64,000 nt of DNA from Amycolatopsis rifamycinica (GTDB lineage Bacteria; Actinomycetota; Actinomycetes; Mycobacteriales; Pseudonocardiaceae): assembly GCF_000695625.1 (NCBI RefSeq), contig NZ_JMQI01000073.1:182646-246645 (forward strand). Reading direction: 5' to 3'. Shown one piece after another: positions 33,317 through 41,946 of this stretch; the first letter of the stretch is position 1; every line of letters starts with the position of its first letter. The position numbers and the translations under genes are program-made. A model generated the notes under the pieces. That model ran no database searches. It saw only the letters and a list, made by a program, of their open reading frames with translations, and was not told where the DNA came from.

Positions 33317-35539
33317 ATGCCCAGGTGGAAAGCCGTCCTGACCTGCACAGCAACCAGCATCCTGCTGGCCGCGACCCTCCACGGAACAGCTCAGGCGAGC
33401 GGAACGGCGGCGGACTGCTGCGGCGGCGGCGCCTCCTGGGCCACCGGCAACAAGGCGGCCCTCGGCACCGCCACGACCACGGCGAGCCCGGTGTGGTTCA
33501 CGGTCGCCAACGGCGTCACGTCGGAAGTCTTCTACCCCCGAGCCGACGTCCCGAACATGCAGGACATGCAGTTCGTGGTCACCGACGGAAGCACCTTCGT
33601 CGACCTGGAACGCGACGCGACGAACCACGTCGTGAGCATGCCGGACGAGAAGGCACTCCAGTACCGGATCACCAACACGGCCAAGAGCGGCAAGTACCGC
33701 ATCACCACGGACTACGTGACGGACCCGGCCCGGGCGGCCCTCGTCACGAACACCCGCTTCCAGTCCCTGGACGGCGGCACCTACCGCCTCTACCTCCTGG
33801 CCAACCCCTCGATGGCGGGCGGCGGAGCCGACGACAACGCCTGGTGGGACGGCACCGGCCTGCTGGCGAGCGGAACGGAAACCCTCTTCGGCGGAACGCC
33901 CACCACAGTCGTCTCCGCGCTGCGCGCCTCCACCGGCTTCACGGCCCACGACAACGGCTACACCGGCGCACCCAGCGACTGCCTGGTCGACCTCCGCGCC
34001 GACCGGACCCTGACCAACCAGTTCGACAACATCGCCGGAACCGGCAACGTCGTCCAATGCGGCCAGATCCCGGTGGGAACGGACACCACGTTCACCGTCG
34101 CCCTCGGCTACGGCGGCACGTCGGCGGCGGCCACGTCGAACGCGACCGCGTCCCTGAGCAACGGCTTCACGGCCGTGTCAGCGTCCTACCGCTCAGGGTG
34201 GAATTCCTACGTCGGCGGCCTGAAACCCGCCCCGGCGAGCGTCTCCGGCGACACCCAGCGTCGCCGCACCTACTACGTCGCGGCCATGGCGCTGAAGACG
34301 GCGGAAGACAAACAGCACCCGGGTGCGAGCGTGGCGGGCCTGGCCACCCCCTGGGGCGACTTCACGAACGGCGACCACCTCAACGACGGCTACCACCGCG
34401 TCTGGGGCCGTGACCTCTACCAGCAGGCGACCGGCCTCCTGGCCGCGGGCGACAGCGCACAAGCCCGGCGGATGGCCCAGTTCCTCTGGAACTCCCAGTG
34501 GATCGGCACCCCGACCGCCGGCGACGGCACGACGTACCCGGCCGGGTCGTTCCCGCGCTACAGCCCGGTGTCCGGCGTCGCGGGAGCGAGCGCCCAGCAA
34601 CTCGGCTGTTGCGAACAGCTCGACCAGGACGCCGACGCGATCCTGCTGGCCTGGCAGACCGGCCTCACCGACGCCTCGACCTACGCCAAGGTCAAGACGA
34701 CCGCGAACCACATCGTGTCGACCGGCCCGGACACCACCGAGCGGTGGGAGGAGCAGTACGGCAAGTCACCGTCCTCGGTGGCCGCGGAGATCGCCGGGCT
34801 GATCGCGGCCGGGGCCATCGCCCGGGCGAACGGCGACGCGGCGAGCGCGACCTCCTGGGAGTCCACAGCGGACTCCTGGCGCGCCTCCCTCGCCGGCTGG
34901 ACCGTCACGACCTCCGGTTACTGGGGCGGCCACACCTACTACGAGCGCCTCGACCGGGCCGGCAACCCGAACGACACCGCGACCCTCTGCTTCGACGAAG
35001 GCTGCTTCTACGAGCACGACGTCACCGACTTCGGCTTCCTCGACCTGGTCCGGCTCGGCATCCGCCCGGCCGGCGACGCCACGATCGCGAACTCGGTGGC
35101 GCCGACGGCCGCGGCGTCCGACGGCAACTCGGCGATGCAGGTGACGCTGCCCAACGGCGACGTCTACTTCCACCGCTACCCGCACGACAACTACGGCGAA
35201 AGCACCGCGGACTGCAGCGGCTGGCCGGCGGGTGGGAGCCGGCGGTCCGGGCGCCTGTGGCCGGTGCTGTCGGGGGAGCGCGGCCAGTACGAGCTGGCCA
35301 ACGGCCGGTCGGCGGCGGTCTACCTGAAGTCGATGGCGGATTCGGTCAACGAGGGCTACTTCGTGCCCGAACAGGTCTGGGACCGCGCGGACGTCGGCTG
35401 CTTCGGCCTCGGCCGCCCGACCGGCAGCGCGGGCCCGCTGATGTGGGCCGAGGGCCAGTACCTGCGCCTGGCCCAGAGCATGGACGCCGGCCACAACCTC
35501 GACACCCCGTCGATCGTCCAGGCCCGCTACGGCACCTGA
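33317..35539 (+). CDS. Secreted GH15 glucodextranase/glucoamylase
   Basis: 740 residues. Signal peptide: MPRWK then a hydrophobic stretch ending ATLHGTAQASG, cleavage near residue 28-30. Residues about 30-290 resemble the glucodextranase N-terminal beta domain (GNKAALGTATTTASPVWFTV, SEVFYPRADVPNMQDMQFVV). Residues about 300-730 are the GH15 (alpha/alpha)6 barrel: DGYHRVWGRDLYQQATGLL, the general-acid Glu in ERWEEQYGKSPSSVAAEI, and the base Glu in VPEQVWDRADV. It should release glucose from alpha-glucans outside the cell. GGAGG lies before the ATG. Glucoamylase versus glucodextranase cannot be told from sequence alone. Confidence 0.9.
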   Translation: MPRWKAVLTCTATSILLAATLHGTAQASGTAADCCGGGASWATGNKAALGTATTTASPVWFTVANGVTSEVFYPRADVPNMQDMQFVVTDGSTFVDLERDATNHVVSMPDEKALQYRITNTAKSGKYRITTDYVTDPARAALVTNTRFQSLDGGTYRLYLLANPSMAGGGADDNAWWDGTGLLASGTETLFGGTPTTVVSALRASTGFTAHDNGYTGAPSDCLVDLRADRTLTNQFDNIAGTGNVVQCGQIPVGTDTTFTVALGYGGTSAAATSNATASLSNGFTAVSASYRSGWNSYVGGLKPAPASVSGDTQRRRTYYVAAMALKTAEDKQHPGASVAGLATPWGDFTNGDHLNDGYHRVWGRDLYQQATGLLAAGDSAQARRMAQFLWNSQWIGTPTAGDGTTYPAGSFPRYSPVSGVAGASAQQLGCCEQLDQDADAILLAWQTGLTDASTYAKVKTTANHIVSTGPDTTERWEEQYGKSPSSVAAEIAGLIAAGAIARANGDAASATSWESTADSWRASLAGWTVTTSGYWGGHTYYERLDRAGNPNDTATLCFDEGCFYEHDVTDFGFLDLVRLGIRPAGDATIANSVAPTAAASDGNSAMQVTLPNGDVYFHRYPHDNYGESTADCSGWPAGGSRRSGRLWPVLSGERGQYELANGRSAAVYLKSMADSVNEGYFVPEQVWDRADVGCFGLGRPTGSAGPLMWAEGQYLRLAQSMDAGHNLDTPSIVQARYGT

Positions 35540-35545
35540 CCCCAC

Positions 35546-35608
35546 CGTGTCGTCCCTCCGGACACGCGTGTCGTCCGTTCAAGCACGCGTGTCGTCCGTT
35601 CCGTCACC
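35546..35608. repeat. 21-base tandem repeat, three copies
   Basis: CGTGTCGTCC recurs at 35546, 35567 and 35588 (period 21). Copies two and three also share CACGCGTGTCGTCCGTTC. They fill the 64-base gap between the convergent glucodextranase and NAD kinase-like genes and slightly enter the latter. A terminator role is possible but the stems are weak. Confidence 0.7.
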
Positions 35609-36473
35609 GCACCAGGCGGACGGTCTTCGCCGCGGGGGCGAAGGTCGCCGTCTGGCCGCGGGTGAGGGCGACCGTGTCGGCTTCGAGGCCGTCGCCGAAC
35701 GCGACCAGGCGGTCGGATTCGACCTCGACCGTCAGGGACGTGTTCGTCAGCTCCCCCTCGGTGCGGGTGGTCCCGGTCGACGGCGACGGCCACGCCTCCC
35801 TCACGAACCAGACCAGCCGGGCCTCGCCGGGGGACGGCAGCGACAGGCCGCTGCGGCGGTCCCGCCACACCGAGCCGCACCAGCCGGTGGCCCCCGTGCC
35901 CGTCCCGACCAGGATCCCCGACGAGGCCTGGCGTTCCGCGCGCCCGCCACCGACCCCCAGCCGGTAGCGGGCCGTCTGGTGCCCGGCGTGCCCGAGGTAG
36001 ATCTCGTTGAGGGCGAGCAGCCGCTGGCCGTCGTCCGCGGTGAGCTGCGCCATCGTCCGGTGCTCGACGTCGCCGGTGGACCGCACCAGATCGGCGACGG
36101 CCTCGACCGGGTGCTTGACCAGGACGCCGGGCTCGCCGGGCGCGACGCCGATCACCGGCTGGCCGTCGAGGTACTTGGCCACGTTGGCGATCAGGCCGTC
36201 CTGCCCGACCACGACGACGACGTCCTCCGGGGTGAACAGGAACCGGTCGAGGTCGGCGCGTTCGACCTCGCCGCGGCGCCAGTCCAGCGGGATGGCGGCA
36301 CTGGCCGCGGCGAGCGCGGCGCGCAGGGCCGCGTCCGCCGCGGCCACCTCGCGCAGGTCGCGGCCGCGGGTGCGCAGGAAGAACTCGGCCTGCCCGCGGG
36401 TGCCGTGGCGGGCGACGAGCTCGTCGAGTTCGGTGCGGCGGTGGACGAGCACGACCCGCGGGGCGAGGCTCAC
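35604..36473 (-). CDS. NAD kinase-like protein with variant GQDG motif
   Basis: 289 residues resembling ATP-NAD kinases: VVLVHRRTELDELVARHG at the start, DVVVVVGQDGLIANVAKYL where the family has GGDGT, LNEIYLGHAGHQTARY (the NE motif), and ASSGILVGTGTGATGW (the diacylglycerol-kinase-like TGSTA region). The GGDG to GQDG change affects the loop that binds phosphate, so catalysis may be altered. GTG at 36473 overlaps the stop of the SPFH gene (GTGA), making a two-gene operon. A nearby NrtR-like Nudix regulator supports an NAD(P)-related role. Confidence 0.78.
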   Translation of the reverse strand: MSLAPRVVLVHRRTELDELVARHGTRGQAEFFLRTRGRDLREVAAADAALRAALAAASAAIPLDWRRGEVERADLDRFLFTPEDVVVVVGQDGLIANVAKYLDGQPVIGVAPGEPGVLVKHPVEAVADLVRSTGDVEHRTMAQLTADDGQRLLALNEIYLGHAGHQTARYRLGVGGGRAERQASSGILVGTGTGATGWCGSVWRDRRSGLSLPSPGEARLVWFVREAWPSPSTGTTRTEGELTNTSLTVEVESDRLVAFGDGLEADTVALTRGQTATFAPAAKTVRLVR

Positions 36474-37471
36474 GACCGGACGCCCAGCTTCGTCAGCAGG
36501 GGCGCGAGCAGGTCCGGGGTCAGCACCAGGCTCTCGATCTGGGGCAGGTTGCCGGCCAGTTCCTTCAGCGCCAGCCCGGTCAGCACGCCTTCGGGCAGGT
36601 CGCGGTACGCGGCCAGCCGGGCGGCCTCGCCCGCCGCTTCGGCTTCGCCGAGCGCTCGCCGGCCGTCGGCCTTCACCTGCGTCAGCCGCTCTTCGCGCGA
36701 AGCCTGCGCCTCCGTCTCGATCCGGTTCGCCGCCGCGGCTTCCTCGGCCTGGCGCCGGGCGTTCGCGCCGCGCTGGGCGAGCAGCTGCTCCTCGCGGCGG
36801 GCCAGCTCGATCTGGTTCTGCAGCTCGTTTTCGCCGATCGCGCGTTCGCGTTCGACGGCGAGCGCGCGCCGCTCGAAGGTCGCCCGGTCGGCCTCCTGCT
36901 GCACCTTCTCCCGCGCGGTCGTCTGGAGCGCCTTCTCGACCTCCGGCTCGGCCCGGATCGCGACGACGCGGACGTCGACCACGGCCGAACCGGTCTGCGC
37001 GAGCCGGGTGTCCTCCTCGGCCAGGCCGGCGCGGATGCGGTCGCGGACCGCGCGGACGCCGTCGACGAGCGCGGTGGCCAGCGGCGTGCGGGTCAGCACC
37101 TCGACCGCGTACTGCTGGACGTTTTCGGTGAGCAGCCCGCTGATCTGGGCGAGGGGATCGCTTCGCCACCGGCCGGTGTCCGGGTCGACGGAGAAGTCGA
37201 TGCGCTGCGCGGCCAGCGCCGGGTCCTCGATCCGGAAGGTGAGGGCGAGCTGGACGGTGACGTCCTGGAAGTCGGCCGTGCGGGCGTGGAACAGCAGCGG
37301 CAGTTCGCGGTCGTCGACCGGGACTTCCGAGACGACCGCGGTCAGCGGCCGGTACCAGAACGACAGCCCGACGCCGTCGTGCGCGAGCTTGCCGCGGCGG
37401 TAGTGGCGGATGTGCACGGTGGGGGCACCGCGCAGGTGCCGGAACCCGAACCGGCGGTTGATGTCGGCCAT
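36470..37471 (-). CDS. SPFH/Band 7 domain protein
   Basis: 333 residues. Residues about 25-195 form a Band 7/stomatin-like domain (DFQDVTVQLALTFRIEDPAL, DVRVVAIRAEPEVEKAL). About 195-295 is a highly charged Ala/Glu/Arg coiled coil typical of SPFH oligomers. No N-terminal membrane helix is visible, unlike flotillins, so it may be soluble or peripherally bound. It is the first gene of an operon with the NAD kinase-like protein. Its promoter faces the Nudix regulator, with two palindromes between. SPFH proteins form cage-like scaffolds; the partner here is presumably the kinase-like protein (inference). Confidence 0.85.
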   Translation of the reverse strand: MADINRRFGFRHLRGAPTVHIRHYRRGKLAHDGVGLSFWYRPLTAVVSEVPVDDRELPLLFHARTADFQDVTVQLALTFRIEDPALAAQRIDFSVDPDTGRWRSDPLAQISGLLTENVQQYAVEVLTRTPLATALVDGVRAVRDRIRAGLAEEDTRLAQTGSAVVDVRVVAIRAEPEVEKALQTTAREKVQQEADRATFERRALAVERERAIGENELQNQIELARREEQLLAQRGANARRQAEEAAAANRIETEAQASREERLTQVKADGRRALGEAEAAGEAARLAAYRDLPEGVLTGLALKELAGNLPQIESLVLTPDLLAPLLTKLGVRS

Positions 37472-37484
37472 GGAGCCCTCCTCT

Positions 37485-37503
37485 TATCGTCGTCGTGACG
37501 ATA
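37485..37503. promoter_or_regulatory. Operator-like palindrome 1, SPFH/Nudix divergent promoter
   Basis: TATCGTC (37485-37491) GTCGT GACGATA (37497-37503): perfect 7-bp arms. It lies 14 bases upstream of the SPFH gene start and shares ATCGTC/GACGAT with the second palindrome. Confidence 0.7.
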
Positions 37504-37516
37504 TGGGGTGGACTCG

Positions 37517-37539
37517 CTAATCGTCAAGCTGACGATTAG
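37517..37539. promoter_or_regulatory. Operator-like palindrome 2, SPFH/Nudix divergent promoter
   Basis: CTAATCGTCA (37517-37526) AGC TGACGATTAG (37530-37539): perfect 10-bp arms, nine bases before the Nudix ATG. Two sites sharing ATCGTC in a 77-base gap are a strong sign of repression by the adjacent NrtR-like protein. Confidence 0.75.
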
Positions 37540-37548
37540 GGTGGTGGC

Positions 37549-38226
37549 ATGGGTCACCCGCCGTTCGCCGTCACCGTGGACCTCGTCGTGCTCACCCTGA
37601 CCGGGGAGGAGCTGTGCGCGCTGCTGGTGCGCCGGGGAATCCCGCCGTACGAGGGCGAGTGGGCGCTGCCGGGCGGCTTCGTCCGCGAGGACGAGGACCT
37701 GGCGGACGCGGCCCGGCGCGAGCTGGCCGAGGAGACGGGGCTGGCGCCCGGGACCGTCCACATCGAACAGCTGGCGGGCTACGGCGCCCCGGACCGGGAC
37801 CCGCGGATGCGGGTGGTGACGGTGGCGTACCTGGCGCTGGCCCCGGACTTGCCGGTGCCGCGCGCGGGCACGGACGCGGCCGAGGCGCGGTGGGCGCCGG
37901 TGCGGTCGTTGCGGACCGAGCGCCTGGCGTTCGACCACGACCGCATCCTGCGCGACGGGGTGGAGCGCGCCCGCGCGAAGCTGGAGTATTCGCCGCTGGC
38001 GACGGCGTTCTGCGCGCCGGAGTTCACGGTCGCGGAGCTGCGGAGGGTGTACGAGCTGGTCTGGGACACGCGGCTGGACCCGCGCAACTTCCACCGCAAG
38101 GTGACGGGAGCCGAGGGCCTGCTGGAACCGACGGGCCGGACGACGACCCGCGACGGCGGCCGCCCGGCCCGCCTCTACCGGCGGGGCGCGGCGAAGGTGC
38201 TGTACCCGCCGATGCTGCGGAGCTGA
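37549..38226 (+). CDS. NrtR-like Nudix-domain transcriptional regulator
   Basis: 225 residues. N-terminal Nudix domain (about 1-140) with an intact Nudix box GGFVREDEDLADAARRELAE followed by ETGL. C-terminal winged helix (about 150-225) has FTVAELRRVYELVWDTRLDPR, FHRKVTGAEGLLEPTG and RPARLYRRG, the NrtR arrangement. NrtR proteins bind ADP-ribose-type ligands and regulate NAD metabolism genes. Here the regulator is divergent from an NAD kinase-like/SPFH operon with two ATCGTC palindromes between. The intact Nudix box means catalysis, for example on ADP-ribose, is also possible. Confidence 0.88.
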   Translation: MGHPPFAVTVDLVVLTLTGEELCALLVRRGIPPYEGEWALPGGFVREDEDLADAARRELAEETGLAPGTVHIEQLAGYGAPDRDPRMRVVTVAYLALAPDLPVPRAGTDAAEARWAPVRSLRTERLAFDHDRILRDGVERARAKLEYSPLATAFCAPEFTVAELRRVYELVWDTRLDPRNFHRKVTGAEGLLEPTGRTTTRDGGRPARLYRRGAAKVLYPPMLRS

Positions 38227-38237
38227 ACGCGGGCCCG

Positions 38238-38262
38238 GTTCAGGACGTCCGGCGTCCTGAAC
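38238..38262. terminator. Bidirectional terminator between the Nudix regulator and beta-galactosidase
   Basis: GTTCAGGACG (38238-38247) TCCGG CGTCCTGAAC (38253-38262): perfect 10-bp stem, 5-base loop, midway between convergent genes. Flanking GCGGGCCCGG sequences repeat on both sides. Confidence 0.75.
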
Positions 38263-38291
38263 GGGTCATGCACGACGTCCGCGGGCCCGGA

Positions 38292-41138
38292 TCACCGCGA
38301 CGTATTCCCCGGCACCGCCCGGAACCACAGCGTGAACTCCGTCTTCTGCGGCACCAGCCGGTACCGCGGCAGCACCCCCGGCCCGCACGACGCCGTCCCG
38401 AGCCCGTGCTGGGCCACGTCCAGGGTCACGTGCACCAGCTCGCCCGGCACCAGGTCGTCGGTGTGCCGGGCCTCCTCCAGCTCGGCCGCGGTCCAGCGGC
38501 GGGCCGTGAAATCGAAGACCGGGTCGCCGTCCACCCGCAGGCCCGCGCCGTCCGGGTCCGTCAGCCGCAGCCACCGCACCGCCGTGCGGTTGCCGTTCTC
38601 CTGCGGGAACACGTACGGCGTCTGCAGCCCGTCGACGCTGCGGGAAAACCGGCCGATCCGCGCCGCCTGGCGGCTGTCCGGGTAGGCCTCGCCCGGGCCG
38701 CCGCCGAACCACTCCGCCGAGCCGAGCGTGCCCGGGACCGCCATCGCCAGCCCGAGCCGGGGGAGCGTGCCGGGGAACTCGCCGTCCGGGGTCACTTCGA
38801 CCCGCAACCGCAGGCGGTCGCCGAACGCCGTCCACGTGTAGTCCGCGAACAGCCCGAACGCCTGTGCCGGCGGCGCCACCCGGGTGCGCACCACGAGCTC
38901 TTCGCCGTCGGCGTCGACGATGATCACCCGGTGCTGCAGCCGGTGCAGGCCGGCCTCGCGCCACTGGTCGGCGTCGGGCCGCCCCGCGAACGCACCGCGG
39001 TCGTTGTCGGTCGTCGCCCGCCGGACGTCGAGCCGCGGGCCCGTCACCACGTGCCCGCCGAGGGCCGCCAAGGCGCCCGTCACCGGGTCGAACCCGCCGA
39101 CGCCCAGCACCAGCCGCCCGCCGGTGCGGAACACCGGCCCGCGGGGCGGCAGCGGCGCCGCGGCGGGGGCCGCCGACACCGCCAGCTGCCCCCACCCGAC
39201 GACGTGCCCGGCCGGCGCCCACGCCGTCGCCGCGGTCAGCGACGCCGATACGGTCAGCCACGACTCGCCGCCCGTCGTCGGCAGTGCGGGCAGCGGCACC
39301 GAGACACTCTGTCCCGAGGGGACGGACGGAACCTCCAGAACGCCGTGGGCGACGGCGATTCCTTCGTCCTCGAGCAACCAGGTGAACGACAGGTGCCCGG
39401 TGCTCACGAAGTCGTAGTGGTTGCTCACCCGGATCCCGGCCGCGTCCGCCTCGATCCGGACCGGCTCGATCACCTTCGCGAACTCCAGCAGCCCCGGGGA
39501 CGGCGTCCGGTCGGGGAAGAGCAGGCCGTCGATGACGAAGTTGCCGTCGTGGATCGGCTCGCCGAAGTCGCCGCCGTAGGCGAAGCGCCCGCCGTCGGCG
39601 AGGCCGTGGTCGATCCACTCCCAGACGAAGCCGCCCTGGCAGTTCGGGTAGCGCTCGAACAGCTCCCGGTACTCCAGCAGCCCACCCGGGCCGTTGCCCA
39701 TCGCGTGCCCGTATTCGCACAGCAGGAACGGCAGGTCCCGCCGGCGCGCGTTGGCGTCCTCCCGGCGGCCGATCTTCCCGACCTCCTCGTGCGTGGCGTA
39801 CATCCGGCTGTGCACGTCGACGTAGGCGCAGTCGTGGTCGCCTTCGTAGTGCACCGGCCGGGACGGGTCGCGCTCGCGCACCCACGCCGCCATCCGCGCG
39901 AGGTTCTCACCGGTGTGGCTTTCGTTGCCCAGCGACCAGAGGATCACGCTGGGGCGGTTCTTGTCCCGCTCCACCGTGCGCCGGATCCGGTCGAGGTACG
40001 CCTCGGCCCACCTCGGGTCGCCGCTGGGGTTGCCCGCCCAGCCCAGGAGCTCGAAACCGTGGGTCTCCAGGTCGCACTCGTCGATCACCCACAGGCCGTG
40101 GGTGTCGCACAGCTCGAGGAACGCCGGATCGGGCGGGTAGTGGCTGGTCCGGACCGCGTTGACGTTGTGCCGCTTCATCAGCAGGACGTCGGCGAGCGCG
40201 GTCTCCGGCGGCACCACACGCCCGGTGCGCGGGTGGTGCTCGTGGCGGTTCACTCCGCGCAGCATCAGCGGGCGGCCGTTGACCTTGAGCTGCCCGTCCT
40301 CGATCGTCACGGTCCGAAACCCGATCCGCACCGGCACCCGCTCGGCCGCGGTGGCCAGCGTGCCCTCGTACAGCCGCGGGGTTTCGGCGCTCCACGGCTC
40401 CACCGGGCGCTCGAGCGGTTCTCCGGCCGGGTGCCCGGCGACGCCCAGTTCGGGGATGTCCAGCACGACGTCCGGGCCGGTTTCGACCCGCAGCGTGCCC
40501 AGACCGGTGGTGTGGTCGTAGTCCGCGTGGACCCGGTAGTCGCCGATGCCGCCGGCGGGGCGGGCGAGCAGGGTGACGGCGCGGAAGATGCCCGAGAGCC
40601 ACCACATGTCCTGGTCTTCGAGGTAGCTGCCGGCCGACCACTGGTGCACGCGCACCACGAGGACGTTCCCCGACGGCCGCAGCAGCGGGCCGACCTCGAA
40701 CTCCGAGGGGAGCCTGCTGCCCCGCGTGACGCCGAGTTCGGTGCCGTTGAGCCAGATCCGGCCGCACGAGTCGATGCCGTCGAAGCGCAGCACGGCGGAC
40801 CCGGCGGGCCACTCGGCGGGCAGGTCGAACCGCAGCCGGTGGTCGCCGGTCGGGTTGTCCGACGGCACGTGCGGCGGGTCGACCGGGAAGGGGTAGGGGA
40901 CGTTCGTGTAGGCCGGACGCCCGTGGCCGTGCAGCTGCCACAGCGAAGGCACCGGCAGTTCGTCCCACGCCGAGTCGTCGAACCCCTCGGCCTCGACCCC
41001 GATCGGCGCGGCCGCCAGGCTCGGGGACAGCCGGAACCGCCAGGTGCCGTTCAGCGACAGCGCCGACGCGTCGGAGGTGAAGGCCGCGCGCGGCGGAAGG
41101 GCCCCCCAGCCGGGGCCGGGGTCTTCGAGGTACGACAT
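38292..41138 (-). CDS. GH2 beta-galactosidase (LacZ type)
   Basis: 948 residues, slightly shorter than E. coli LacZ. Domains in order: sugar-binding jelly roll (LNGTWRFRLSPSLAAAPIGV onward), Ig-like domain, TIM barrel with the acid/base Glu in WSLGNESHTGEN and the nucleophile Glu in LCEYGHAMGNGPGGL, another Ig-like domain, and the C-terminal beta-galactosidase small domain (EWFGGGPGEAYPDSRQAARI, PQENGNRTAVRWLRL). No signal peptide, so cytoplasmic hydrolysis of imported beta-galactosides. The ATG at 41138 starts MSYLEDPGPGWGALPPRAAF. A perfect palindrome, CGGGAACGTTCCCG, lies 29 bases upstream of the start. Confidence 0.93.
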   Translation of the reverse strand: MSYLEDPGPGWGALPPRAAFTSDASALSLNGTWRFRLSPSLAAAPIGVEAEGFDDSAWDELPVPSLWQLHGHGRPAYTNVPYPFPVDPPHVPSDNPTGDHRLRFDLPAEWPAGSAVLRFDGIDSCGRIWLNGTELGVTRGSRLPSEFEVGPLLRPSGNVLVVRVHQWSAGSYLEDQDMWWLSGIFRAVTLLARPAGGIGDYRVHADYDHTTGLGTLRVETGPDVVLDIPELGVAGHPAGEPLERPVEPWSAETPRLYEGTLATAAERVPVRIGFRTVTIEDGQLKVNGRPLMLRGVNRHEHHPRTGRVVPPETALADVLLMKRHNVNAVRTSHYPPDPAFLELCDTHGLWVIDECDLETHGFELLGWAGNPSGDPRWAEAYLDRIRRTVERDKNRPSVILWSLGNESHTGENLARMAAWVRERDPSRPVHYEGDHDCAYVDVHSRMYATHEEVGKIGRREDANARRRDLPFLLCEYGHAMGNGPGGLLEYRELFERYPNCQGGFVWEWIDHGLADGGRFAYGGDFGEPIHDGNFVIDGLLFPDRTPSPGLLEFAKVIEPVRIEADAAGIRVSNHYDFVSTGHLSFTWLLEDEGIAVAHGVLEVPSVPSGQSVSVPLPALPTTGGESWLTVSASLTAATAWAPAGHVVGWGQLAVSAAPAAAPLPPRGPVFRTGGRLVLGVGGFDPVTGALAALGGHVVTGPRLDVRRATTDNDRGAFAGRPDADQWREAGLHRLQHRVIIVDADGEELVVRTRVAPPAQAFGLFADYTWTAFGDRLRLRVEVTPDGEFPGTLPRLGLAMAVPGTLGSAEWFGGGPGEAYPDSRQAARIGRFSRSVDGLQTPYVFPQENGNRTAVRWLRLTDPDGAGLRVDGDPVFDFTARRWTAAELEEARHTDDLVPGELVHVTLDVAQHGLGTASCGPGVLPRYRLVPQKTEFTLWFRAVPGNTSR

Positions 41139-41364
41139 GGGTTCCTTCCGGCTCTCCGCCTGGGACCGGGAACGTTCCCGACGCCCCGGAGTGTGCTGCG
41201 CGGCCGGACAGGGTGTCAAGGGATTCGGTGGATTCACGCAGGTGGAGCCGGGTGTGGGTGATCATGGGCGCCGTTGTCCGGGTCGGCCGGGGATTGAGGC
41301 GGATTCGCGGAGGTGGAGAGCGGACGATCGGTGACGCGGGGCGAGGGGAGCCGCGGCGTCCGCG
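41139..41364. promoter_or_regulatory. Upstream region of the beta-galactosidase gene
   Basis: 226 bases between the beta-galactosidase start and the permease remnant. Apart from the palindrome at 41167-41180 I see no gene or clear structure; the promoter reading toward lacZ is presumably here. Confidence 0.5.
41167..41180. promoter_or_regulatory. LacI-type operator at the beta-galactosidase promoter
   Basis: CGGGAACGTTCCCG is a perfect 14-base palindrome with a central CG, the form bound by LacI-family sugar repressors in actinomycetes. Its position just upstream of a GH2 gene supports repression relieved by a galactoside. The repressor gene is not in the window. Confidence 0.7.
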
Positions 41365-41872
41365 TTACCCGAGCGGGGTGCGTTCGCGGCGCTTCACGAA
41401 ACGCCAGCCGACCGCGAGGACCACGGCCAGGACCGGGATCGAAGAGAACGCGATCCTCTCGGCGCCGTCCGAGAAGCCCATCAGCGCCACCACCAAGGCC
41501 AGGAAGCCCAACGTCGCCCAGCCGCTGTAGGGCGCCCACGGCATCCGGTACGACGGGCGCTCCAGCTCGCCGCGTCAGCAGCGCGACGCCGACGCCGGCC
41601 GGAGACAGTCCACTGTGGTCGGTCAGGTTGTGCGCGCCGGCGGGCGTGCCGCCGATGTCCGCGCTCGTCAGCCCGCCGAACACCTTCACCGACAGCAGGT
41701 TCACCGCCAACAGGACGCCCAGCGCGATCAACGCGGTGATCCACTGCGGCACGTCGGGCAGCCACTTGTGGACGTAGATGGTGACCGCGGTGATCTCGGC
41801 GATCCCGGTCATCGCCCAGAGCTTGCCGCCGGCGCCGAGGAAGAGCCCGACGCCGATCGCGCCGCCGATGGC
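41365..41872 (-). pseudogene. Eroded AAT/APC-type amino acid permease
   Basis: On the minus strand, pieces of one permease are readable: AIGGAIGVGLFLGAGGKL (first helix), joined directly to WAMTGIAEITAVTIYVHKWL and a following helix ending LLSVKVFGG. Then comes a jump to a DHSGLSPAGVGVAL segment, and finally, in another frame, ELERPSYRMPWAPYSGWATL through WRFVKRRERTPLG and a TAA stop. About 500 bases remain of the usual 1400, with at least two internal deletions and a frameshift near 41570. No start is left. Its former role was proton-driven amino acid uptake; the neighbouring glutaminase hints at glutamine or glutamate but that is a guess. Confidence 0.82.
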
Positions 41873-41946
41873 GGGATCACGGCCGTTCGATCCGCCGAAC
41901 CGGGGTGCCCGCCGCCCGCGCCGGAGCGCCTTCTACGCTCGGGTTC

